Source of the DNA: Competibacteraceae bacterium UBA2788
GTDB lineage: Bacteria; Pseudomonadota; Gammaproteobacteria; Competibacterales; Competibacteraceae
Direction of reading: 5' to 3'
NCBI GenBank assembly: GCA_002352185.1
Contig: DEHY01000011.1
Span: 2,230-7,899, forward strand
DNA: 5,670 nt
Positions 1 through 4,481 of the stretch are shown here, piece after piece. The first letter of the stretch is position 1. Each line of letters starts with the position of its first letter. The translations under genes and the position numbers were made by a program. The notes under the pieces are model-generated. The model searched no databases and was not told the origin of the DNA. It saw nothing but the letters and a program-made list of their open reading frames with translations.

Positions 1-997
1 GCAGGGCGGCGGCGGCGCGCAGAATCGGCGCCGCCACCGCCGCGCCGCTGCCTTCACCCAGCCGCATCCCCAAATCGAGCAGCGGTTTTGCCGCCAGCGC
101 CTCCAGCACTTGGCGATGGCCGGGTTCGGCGGAGCAGTGCGCATAGAACAGCCAGGCCGCCAGCTCCGGTCGCAACCGCACCGCCGCCAGCGCCGCCGCT
201 GTGGTAATGAAGCCGTCCACCAGCGCCGGCAGGCCCAGTTGGCCGCAACGCAGATAAGCGCCCGTCAGCGCGGCAATCTCGAAGCCGCCCAGCCGTTGCA
301 GCGCGATCAGCGGGCGCGGGTCGCGGTGACGGGCCAGCGCCCGCTCGATAACCAGTCCCTTATGCACGACGCCGGCGGCATCCAGACCAGCGCCGGGGCC
401 GGCCAATTGCGCAGCGGGCAGGCCGAGCAGCGAACAGATGACGGCGGCGGCGCTGGTGGTGTTGCCGATACCCATCTCGCCGCCGATGAACACCTGGGCG
501 CCGTCAATCGCGGCGCGTTCGGCGGCATCATGGCCGGCGATCAGCGCCTCGTGCAATTGTTCGACCGTCATGGCCGGCCCGTGAACAAAGTTGGCGGCGC
601 CGGGGCCAACCCGCGCATCCAGCACGCCCGGCAGGTCTCCCAGCGGCTGCACCGTGCCGACATTCACCACGTCCAGCCGTGCGTTCCATTCACGAGCCAA
701 TACGCTGATCGCAGCGCCGCCCCGGGCAAAGTTGCGCACCATCTCGGCAGTCACCACCTGCGGGAAGGCGGAAACGCCCTCGGCGACGACACCGTGATCG
801 CTGGCGAACACCGTGATCCAGAGTTTGTCGACACGGGGGCGCTGGGTGCCCTGCATCGCCGCCAGGGTAATGCCGAGTTCTTCCAGGCGGCCCAGCGCGC
901 CGGGCGGCTTCGTCAGTTGCGCCTGCCGCTCGCGGGCGGCGGCTTCTACAGCAGCGTCGGGGGCGGCAATGGGCGAGTCAAACCAGTGATGGCTCAT
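1..997 (-). CDS. cobT: Nicotinate-nucleotide--dimethylbenzimidazole phosphoribosyltransferase CobT (3' end cut by window)
   Basis: CobT transfers the phosphoribosyl group of nicotinate mononucleotide to 5,6-dimethylbenzimidazole, giving alpha-ribazole phosphate for the lower ligand of cobalamin; the enzyme is cytoplasmic. My own translation gives 332 codons read leftwards from an ATG at 997-995, then the frame runs off the window; the family is about 350 residues, so only a short C-terminal piece is missing. Visible family motifs in order are [10 protein letters not shown] (30-39), SDHGV (66-70) leading into EGVSAFPQ (73-80), [10 protein letters not shown] (172-181), and GEGSGAA (314-320). 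Glu315 in the last motif corresponds to the catalytic base Glu317 of the Salmonella enzyme. The ATG overlaps the cobU stop as ATGA. An AAGGA Shine-Dalgarno site lies at 1011-1007, nine bases upstream, inside cobU, so translational coupling is likely. Nothing looks broken. Confidence 0.97.
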   Translation of the reverse strand, partial: MSHHWFDSPIAAPDAAVEAAARERQAQLTKPPGALGRLEELGITLAAMQGTQRPRVDKLWITVFASDHGVVAEGVSAFPQVVTAEMVRNFARGGAAISVLAREWNARLDVVNVGTVQPLGDLPGVLDARVGPGAANFVHGPAMTVEQLHEALIAGHDAAERAAIDGAQVFIGGEMGIGNTTSAAAVICSLLGLPAAQLAGPGAGLDAAGVVHKGLVIERALARHRDPRPLIALQRLGGFEIAALTGAYLRCGQLGLPALVDGFITTAAALAAVRLRPELAAWLFYAHCSAEPGHRQVLEALAAKPLLDLGMRLGEGSGAAVAAPILRAAAAL

Positions 998-1512
998 GCG
1001 GAGCAGTCCTTGAGGGTGAGGGGTAGACCGGCGATCACGAAAGTGACCCGGTCGCAGCGGCGGGCGACGGCCTGATGCAGCCAGCCGGCTTCATCGCGAA
1101 AACGGCGGGCCAGCGGGTTGGCGGGAACGATGCCCTGACCCACTTCGTTACTGACCAATAAGAGGTGGCCGGGCAGCGCCGGGATGATGTCCACCAGGGC
1201 ATTGATTTCCGCCGATAGCCGCTCGTCGCCGACAGCCAGCAGATTGCTGAGCCACAGGGTCAGGCAGTCTACCAGCAGGCAGCAGTCGGGAGCGGCATGC
1301 GCCTGCAAGGCGGCGGCCAGCGCCAGCGGCTCTTCCACCAGGCCCCAGTCAGCGGGACGCTCGGCGCGGTGGCGGGCAATGCGCACGACCATCTCCGCGT
1401 CGTCGGCTTCGGCGGTGGCGAGGTAGATTACGCGCAGGCCGTTGGCCTGCGCCCGTTGCTGGGCAAAGGCGCTTTTGCCGGAGCGGGCGCCGCCGAGGAT
1501 AAATTCTTTCAT
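994..1512 (-). CDS. cobU: Adenosylcobinamide kinase / adenosylcobinamide-phosphate guanylyltransferase CobU
   Basis: This bifunctional enzyme phosphorylates adenosylcobinamide and then transfers GMP to it, giving adenosylcobinamide-GDP for the cobalamin synthase CobS. The 172-residue product has the family's usual size. Seen directly are the P-loop GGARSGKS at residues 7-14, [13 protein letters not shown] at 44-56, the [10 protein letters not shown] segment (81-90), and [10 protein letters not shown] (121-130) followed by a RRFRDEAG stretch. His48 aligns with the guanylylated His46 of Salmonella CobU. The start is the ATG at 1512-1510, which puts the P-loop at the expected distance from the N-terminus. 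No clear Shine-Dalgarno site precedes it, and the nearby ATG at 1526 is out of frame. The stop overlaps the cobT start by four bases, so the two form one operon. A sigma70-like promoter lies about 50 bases upstream. I see no cobalamin riboswitch in the leader. Confidence 0.97.
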   Translation of the reverse strand: MKEFILGGARSGKSAFAQQRAQANGLRVIYLATAEADDAEMVVRIARHRAERPADWGLVEEPLALAAALQAHAAPDCCLLVDCLTLWLSNLLAVGDERLSAEINALVDIIPALPGHLLLVSNEVGQGIVPANPLARRFRDEAGWLHQAVARRCDRVTFVIAGLPLTLKDCSA

Positions 1513-1562
1513 GGCACGGGATCATGGTTGTTTGCGACGGCGGGTTTCCGGCGCGTTGAACC

Positions 1563-1590
1563 ATTATCGTTGATCGCGGAGGATTGCCAA
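1563..1590 (-). promoter_or_regulatory. Sigma70-type promoter for cobUT
   Basis: Read on the minus strand, TTGGCA (1590-1585) and GATAAT (1568-1563) each match the -35 and -10 consensus at five of six positions and are separated by 16 bases. The predicted transcript would start near 1556 and leave a leader of roughly 45 bases before the cobU ATG. The position and orientation suit the cobU-cobT pair. This is a motif match only; no start-site data are available. Confidence 0.6.
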
Positions 1591-1636
1591 ACCGGGCGGT
1601 CAAGGCGGGGCCATCGCGGCAGTTTAGCTCACTATG

Positions 1637-1657
1637 AAAACAGGCGGTAAGCGCCTG
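1637..1657 (-). terminator. Candidate minus-strand intrinsic terminator or attenuator hairpin
   Basis: The segment 1641-1657 is a perfect six-base inverted repeat (CAGGCG / CGCCTG) with a five-base loop. On the minus strand it is followed at once by four T residues (1640-1637). That resembles a short intrinsic terminator for leftward transcription. It lies upstream of the predicted cobUT promoter, so it would stop antisense or longer leader transcripts before they reach cobU. The stem is short and the T-tract minimal, so this may be a chance inverted repeat. Confidence 0.3.
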
Positions 1658-1684
1658 CCAGATTGCTCGCCGCGCCATCCGGCA

Positions 1685-1713
1685 TTGTGCCCCCGGCGCT
1701 TTCCCCCTAGAAT
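1685..1713 (+). promoter_or_regulatory. Candidate sigma70 promoter for the rpsF operon
   Basis: TTGTGC (1685-1690) and TAGAAT (1708-1713) are separated by 17 bases. The -10 matches consensus at five of six positions, while the -35 is weak (the TTG half only). Transcription would begin near 1720 and give a leader of about 80 bases, long enough to include the whole structured element before rpsF. It is the best plus-strand candidate I found in the divergent region, but the weak -35 leaves doubt. Confidence 0.45.
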
Positions 1714-1725
1714 GCCTACCCCTTG

Positions 1726-1797
1726 CGGCCCAAACCGGGCTGTGACTCCTTGCCTCACCGCTCATGCGGGAGGCTACCCATGTATCCGTAGGGAGCC
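1726..1797 (+). promoter_or_regulatory. Structured rpsF mRNA leader, candidate S6:S18-binding autoregulatory element
   Basis: Three helices can be drawn. First, a small hairpin pairs 1726-1731 with 1737-1742. Second, a strong hairpin pairs CCTC (1753-1756) with GAGG (1770-1773) and CCGC (1758-1761) with GCGG (1766-1769), with one bulged A and a four-base loop. Third, CTCCTTG (1746-1752) pairs with 1789-1795, including G-U pairs, and covers the rpsF Shine-Dalgarno site AGGGAG (1790-1795). The unpaired stretch on the 3' side of the strong hairpin ends in CCG (1786-1788), directly against the closing stem. A published S6:S18 leader motif has a CCG in a bulge between a stem and a hairpin, which fits. 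An alternative hairpin, GGCT-A-CCC (1772-1779) with GGGAGCC (1791-1797), also hides the ribosome site and places CCG in its loop. The assignment to the S6:S18 motif is inference from position and shape. Confidence 0.6.
1780..1791 (+). CDS. Possible three-codon upstream ORF (Met-Tyr-Pro-stop)
   Basis: ATG TAT CCG TAG is preceded by a good Shine-Dalgarno sequence, GGGAGG (1768-1773), six bases before the ATG. The stop codon overlaps the rpsF ribosome-binding site, and the proline codon is the CCG of the proposed S6:S18 motif. If translated, a ribosome here would disturb the leader structure and end on the rpsF site. The GGGAGG and CCG are also explained by RNA structure, so real translation is uncertain. 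Confidence 0.2.
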   Translation: MYP

Positions 1798-1801
1798 ATG
1801 C

Positions 1802-2245
1802 ATGCGTCATTATGAAATCGTGTTTCTGGTCCATCCCGACCAGAGCGACCAAGTTCAGGCGATGGTTGATCGCTATCGCGTGATGATTGAAGAGGATGGC
1901 GGCAAGGTCCATCGTCTGGAGGACTGGGGTCGGCGGCAGTTGGCCTACCCGATCAACAAGATTCACAAAGCGCACTATGTGCTGATGAACGTCGAGTGCA
2001 GCCAGACGGTGCTGGATGAGATGCAGAGCGCGTTCCGTTTTAACGATGCCGTCATCCGCAACCTGGTCATCCAGCGGGACGGCCCTGAGACCGAGCCTTC
2101 ACCCCTGATCAGGTCCCGCGACGAACGGGATACCCGTGACGACCGCGACGACCGCGACGACCATGACGACCGTGATACTCGCAGCAGTCGCGGCGGTCGC
2201 GAGCCTGCCGACGACGAAATTGAGGCTGACGACGAAATCGTCTGA
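1802..2245 (+). CDS. rpsF: 30S ribosomal protein S6 with extended Arg/Asp-rich tail
   Basis: S6 binds 16S rRNA on the 30S platform as a pair with S18. The 147-residue product starts [15 protein letters not shown] and carries [20 protein letters not shown] (about 37-56), then YVLMNVE and [10 protein letters not shown], all near-identical to E. coli S6. The start is the ATG at 1802, six bases after AGGGAG (1790-1795). The frame stays open upstream to an ATG at 1634, but that extension has no S6 similarity. The ATG at 1798 is out of frame. Residues from about 94 onward form a charged low-complexity tail with an RDD repeat (112-120), an HDD unit (121-123), then an RSSRGGR stretch and an acidic end. 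The tail makes the protein about a dozen residues longer than E. coli S6. It ends in DDEIV, not the Glu-Glu that RimK extends in E. coli. It is the first gene of the operon. Confidence 0.98.
   Translation: MRHYEIVFLVHPDQSDQVQAMVDRYRVMIEEDGGKVHRLEDWGRRQLAYPINKIHKAHYVLMNVECSQTVLDEMQSAFRFNDAVIRNLVIQRDGPETEPSPLIRSRDERDTRDDRDDRDDHDDRDTRSSRGGREPADDEIEADDEIV
2135..2179 (+). repeat. In-frame 9-base tandem repeat encoding (Arg-Asp-Asp)n in the S6 tail
   Basis: Five consecutive 9-base units follow the pattern CGYGACGAC: 2135-2143, two identical units at 2144-2161, CATGACGAC at 2162-2170, and a degenerate CGTGATACT at 2171-2179. They encode [12 protein letters not shown] and RDT. Because the unit is a multiple of three, gain or loss of copies would change tail length without a frameshift. 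Confidence 0.85.
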
Positions 2246-2254
2246 GCCGGTTCC

Positions 2255-2608
2255 ATGCCGCCCGCGCCATCCGCTGACAACTGCTTGCTCATTGCCGGTC
2301 AACTGGCGGAATCGTGCGAGACACGCACTTCGCCGTCTGGAGTGACGATCAGCCGCTTTCTGCTGGAACACCATTCCGGGCAGATCGAAGCCGGCATTGC
2401 CCGCGAGGCGCGCTGCCGGATTCCGGTCATGGCCTGCGGCGAAGGATTCGCCCGCGCAGTGGGTCGGTTGCCGCAGGGCGCTCCAGTCCGGGTACGAGGT
2501 TTTATCAGCCGCGCCAATTCCCGCGAAGGCGAATACCGATTGGTGCTGCACGCCGTCCACATTGACATTCTTAATGCTAAACCACCTGAATCATCTGAAT
2601 CATCCTAG
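2255..2608 (+). CDS. priB: Primosomal replication protein N (PriB)
   Basis: PriB is a small OB-fold single-stranded-DNA-binding protein that stabilises PriA on stalled forks and helps bring in DnaT during replication restart. The 117-residue product aligns with E. coli PriB (104 residues) through TSPSGVTISRFLLEHHSGQ (25-43), the ARCRIPVMACG stretch (52-62), GFIS (82-85) and RLVLHAVHI (95-103). By my hand alignment the E. coli DNA-contact residues Phe42 and Trp47 become Ile48 and Arg53, Lys82 becomes Asn88, and Lys84 and Lys89 become Arg90 and Arg95. The ATG at 2255 adds about six N-terminal residues, and a Ser/Glu-rich tail (PPESSESS) extends the C-terminus. There is no strong Shine-Dalgarno site. 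The start is nine bases after the rpsF stop, so coupling to rpsF translation is likely. Its place between rpsF and rpsR is the classical one. Confidence 0.93.
   Translation: MPPAPSADNCLLIAGQLAESCETRTSPSGVTISRFLLEHHSGQIEAGIAREARCRIPVMACGEGFARAVGRLPQGAPVRVRGFISRANSREGEYRLVLHAVHIDILNAKPPESSESS
2586..2603 (+). repeat. 9-base direct duplication at the end of priB
   Basis: CTGAATCAT occurs twice back to back (2586-2594 and 2595-2603), producing the Glu-Ser-Ser-Glu-Ser-Ser end of PriB. It looks like a simple in-frame slippage duplication in a tail that is probably unconstrained. Confidence 0.75.
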
Positions 2609-2611
2609 GGG
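2606..2611 (+). promoter_or_regulatory. rpsR ribosome-binding site overlapping the priB stop codon
   Basis: TAGGGG contains the priB stop (TAG, 2606-2608) and the AGGGG Shine-Dalgarno sequence for rpsR, nine bases before its ATG at 2621. Ribosomes ending priB would stand on the rpsR initiation site, so the two genes are probably translationally coupled. Confidence 0.7.
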
Positions 2612-2620
2612 TCAACCATC

Positions 2621-2845
2621 ATGTCCCGTTTTTTCCGTCGTAAAAAGTTCTGCCGTTTCACTGCTGAAGGCGTCAAGGAAATTGATTACAAGGACATCGC
2701 GGTCCTGAAAAACTATATCACCGAGACCGGCAAGATCGTGCCGTGCCGCATCACCGGGACCAAAGCCCGTTACCAGCGGCAATTGTCGGTCGCGATCAAG
2801 CGCGCCCGCTTTTTGGCCCTGCTGCCGTATTGCGACCGGCATTGA
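2621..2845 (+). CDS. rpsR: 30S ribosomal protein S18
   Basis: S18 binds the 30S platform together with S6. The 74-residue product matches E. coli S18 (75 residues) almost throughout: the basic start [16 protein letters not shown], then [20 protein letters not shown] (20-39), [13 protein letters not shown] (43-55) and [12 protein letters not shown] (59-70). The start ATG has a clear AGGGG site at 2607-2611. It carries three cysteines (11, 42 and 71), whereas the E. coli protein as I recall it has only the first. With S6, it is the presumed ligand of the leader RNA upstream of rpsF, which would let excess S6:S18 shut down the operon. Confidence 0.98.
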   Translation: MSRFFRRKKFCRFTAEGVKEIDYKDIAVLKNYITETGKIVPCRITGTKARYQRQLSVAIKRARFLALLPYCDRH

Positions 2846-2864
2846 TCCGGTTAGCGGCGCGGTT

Positions 2865-2878
2865 CGCCAGACCTGGCG
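2865..2878 (+). repeat. Short perfect inverted repeat between rpsR and the membrane-protein gene
   Basis: CGCCAG and CTGGCG flank two bases, which as RNA gives a five-base-pair stem with a four-base GACC loop, ten bases before the next start codon. No T-tract follows, so it is not an intrinsic terminator. It could stabilise a processed mRNA end or limit initiation of the downstream gene, or it could be chance. Confidence 0.35.
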
Positions 2879-2888
2879 TGAATTCGGC

Positions 2889-3806
2889 ATGAAAGCGCTG
2901 GCCGTCTTCGTGATGCGTGGTCGCGCCTCCGCCGTTCTGGTTGCGGCGGTCGCGGCGACGCTGTTCTGGCTGTTTCCGCCGTTCCTGATCGTGTCGGGCG
3001 CGGCAGTGGCGCTGGTGACATTGCGGCGGGGCGCGGTCGAGGGCGCATTGCTGATGGCGCTGGCCGGGCCAGTCGCCGTCGGTCTGGCCGGGTTTGCGCA
3101 GGGTACGCCGTGGCCGATGCTGGAAGTATTGCCCATCGGCTGGCTGCCGCTCTGGCTGCTGGCGCTGGTGCTGCGCGCTACGGTGTCGCTGTCCCGGACC
3201 TTTCAGGCGGCGGCGTTGCTGGGTTTGCTGGGCGTGGCCGGTTTCTATGCGGCGCTGGGCGATCCGGCGATCTGGTGGCTCAATGTACTCAGCCGGTGGG
3301 AACAGGAACTGGCCGCACTGGCAGCCATGGGGCAGGCAGCGGATCGGGCCATGCTGGAGCAATTGCTGACGTTGCTGAAGGAATGGGCGCCGTTTCTGCC
3401 GGGGCAGGCGGTCAGCGCTGCGCTGCTGTTGGCGCTGCTGGCGCTGATCCTGGGCCGCTGGCAGCAGGCCGCGCTGTTCAACCCCGCCGGCTTCCGGCCC
3501 GAGTTTCACCAGTTGCGCCTGGGTCGGCCACTGGCGACGCTGGCGCTGGCGTTATTCGGCGCAGCGGTGTTATCCGGCTGGCCGCTGTTGATCAATTTCA
3601 TGCTGGTGCTGGGTACGCTGTACACCTTGCAAGGCGTTGCCCTGGTTCATGCCGTAGCGTTCAAGTGGCAGCTTTCGCCGGCCTGGCTGCTGCTGTTTTA
3701 CCTGTTGCTGATTCCGTTGCTGTCGCAATTGGTGATGGCGCTGGGCGTCGCCGACGCCTGGGCCGACTTCCGCAACCGTATCCAGCCACGCTTGAGCAAG
3801 CGCTGA
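2889..3806 (+). CDS. Multi-pass inner-membrane protein, DUF2232/YybS-like, function unknown
   Basis: The 305-residue product is strongly hydrophobic, with about eight predicted membrane segments near residues 13-30, 31-45, 52-70, 79-97, 104-123, 174-190, 213-231 and 233-252, plus a last one at 265-286. The boundaries and exact count are by eye. Basic residues at 2, 10 and 12 suggest a cytoplasmic N-terminus. Between segments, a polar stretch (about 134-170) carries WEQELAAL and a possible amphipathic helix, and a [11 protein letters not shown] loop lies at 204-213. The C-terminus [15 protein letters not shown] is basic and resembles the D-x-W-x-D-F-R ending of DUF2232 proteins found at this locus in other gammaproteobacteria. 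The ATG at 2889 has no convincing Shine-Dalgarno site; the ATG at 2913 is an alternative. It lies 43 bases after rpsR and 41 before rplI, so it is probably co-transcribed. The family assignment rests on remembered motifs and synteny; no reaction can be assigned. Confidence 0.85.
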   Translation: MKALAVFVMRGRASAVLVAAVAATLFWLFPPFLIVSGAAVALVTLRRGAVEGALLMALAGPVAVGLAGFAQGTPWPMLEVLPIGWLPLWLLALVLRATVSLSRTFQAAALLGLLGVAGFYAALGDPAIWWLNVLSRWEQELAALAAMGQAADRAMLEQLLTLLKEWAPFLPGQAVSAALLLALLALILGRWQQAALFNPAGFRPEFHQLRLGRPLATLALALFGAAVLSGWPLLINFMLVLGTLYTLQGVALVHAVAFKWQLSPAWLLLFYLLLIPLLSQLVMALGVADAWADFRNRIQPRLSKR

Positions 3807-3847
3807 ATTCCGCATTGACGTATCGAATCGAATTTTGGAGTCCGACA

Positions 3848-4297
3848 ATGGAAATTATTCTGCTGGAAAAAGTCGCCAATCTGGGCATCCTGGGCGACCG
3901 GGTTAAAGTGAAGCCGGGTTATGCCCGCAATTTTTTGATCCCGAAGGGCAAGGCAACGCTGGCAACTTCGGCCAGCGTCGCCCGCTTCGAGGCGCGCCGC
4001 GCCGAACTGGAACGGAGCGCCGCTGCGGCGCTGGCTACGTCCAAAGCCCGCGCCGAGCAACTGGCCGAGTTGATCGTGACCCTGTCAGTGAAAACGGGCA
4101 GTGAGGGCCGGTTGTTCGGCTCGGTGGGCGCCGTCGACATCGCTAACGCAGTGTCCGCTGCGGGCATCGAGTTGCAAAAACATGAAGTGCGGCTGGCGAC
4201 CGGGCCGATCCGCCAGATTGGCGAGTATGATGTGGATTTGCACCTGCACAATGAAATCAAGACCCAGATCCGGGTCAATGTCATTGCCGAGGCCTAA
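3848..4297 (+). CDS. rplI: 50S ribosomal protein L9
   Basis: L9 binds 23S rRNA near the L1 stalk base and projects from the 50S surface; it supports reading-frame maintenance. The product is 149 residues, the same length as E. coli L9. The N-terminal RNA-binding domain shows the signature from VANLGILGD (9-17) through [18 protein letters not shown] (19-36). An Ala/Glu/Arg-rich region (about 41-75) is the long connecting helix. The C-terminal domain begins near [17 protein letters not shown] (78-94) and ends VNVIAEA. The ATG at 3848 is preceded by GGAG (3837-3840) with seven bases between. The reading frame is open far upstream inside the membrane-protein gene, but that stretch is a shadow frame. 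It is probably the last ribosomal gene of the rpsF transcript. Confidence 0.98.
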   Translation: MEIILLEKVANLGILGDRVKVKPGYARNFLIPKGKATLATSASVARFEARRAELERSAAAALATSKARAEQLAELIVTLSVKTGSEGRLFGSVGAVDIANAVSAAGIELQKHEVRLATGPIRQIGEYDVDLHLHNEIKTQIRVNVIAEA

Positions 4298-4481
4298 AGC
4301 CGCTACTGCTGCACTCGCGCCGGGGGCGACTCGACTACACTGAAGCCATCCCCGTGCGCGTTGCCCGACCGTGGTCAAGCCACTGGACGGGTTATCGCCC
4401 CTTCGCGGGAGTTTCGTGGCCGTGCCGCCGAATGATCGCGGCGGGCGGCGGATCACCGGTATTCCTTCCGAGAGTTCCGTC
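4298..4481 (+). other. rplI-dnaB intergenic region (184 bases)
   Basis: I find no gene here. TACACT (4336-4341) is a poor -10 candidate without a fitting -35, so I do not call a promoter. There is no stem followed by a T-tract, so no intrinsic terminator after rplI is evident and read-through into dnaB is possible. The spacing is large compared with the other gaps in the operon, so a dnaB leader or its own promoter is plausible but unproven. A weak GAGAG (4470-4474) may serve as the dnaB ribosome site. Confidence 0.5.
4425..4444 (+). repeat. All-GC inverted repeat upstream of dnaB
   Basis: CCGCCG (4425-4430) and CGGCGG (4439-4444) can form a six-base-pair stem with an eight-base loop, ending 37 bases before the dnaB start. 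It is too far from the ribosome site to hide it and has no T-tract. In G+C-rich DNA such repeats arise often by chance. Confidence 0.35.

Noticed and set aside
110..1075. 321-codon plus-strand open frame
   Set aside because: It is antisense to cobT, whose protein matches its family along the full visible length. The composition (Arg, Gln, Gly rich) is typical of a shadow frame in G+C-rich DNA.
1640..1800. Possible cobalamin riboswitch on the minus strand, suggested by GGGGAAAGCGCCGG-like sequence
   Set aside because: The rest of the conserved core (the CTGCCCCCGCAACTG-type segment and the B12 box) is not present, and it would lie upstream of the better promoter candidate.
1634..1801. 56-codon N-terminal extension of rpsF
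   Set aside because: S6 similarity begins exactly at the ATG at 1802, which has a proper Shine-Dalgarno site; the upstream part is Pro/Arg-rich and covers the promoter and structured leader.
1349..1975. 208-codon minus-strand open frame spanning cobU, the control region and rpsF
   Set aside because: It crosses two well-supported genes and a promoter region, and its translation shows no recognisable motif or ribosome site.
2099..2560. 153-codon minus-strand open frame under rpsF and priB
   Set aside because: Antisense to two conserved genes; its valine-rich stretch is just the complement of the S6 repeat.
2796..3509. 237-codon minus-strand open frame, very rich in Gln and Arg
   Set aside because: It is the complement of Leu/Ala-rich membrane-segment codons; the Gln/Arg richness is an artefact of CTG and GCG codons read backwards.
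3110..3847. 246-codon upstream extension of the L9 frame inside the membrane-protein gene
   Set aside because: L9 starts precisely at 3848 with a Shine-Dalgarno site and has the standard 149-residue length; the extension is Gly/Ala-rich shadow sequence.
4300..4345. GC-rich imperfect inverted repeats after rplI as a terminator
   Set aside because: The stems are short and imperfect and no T-tract follows.
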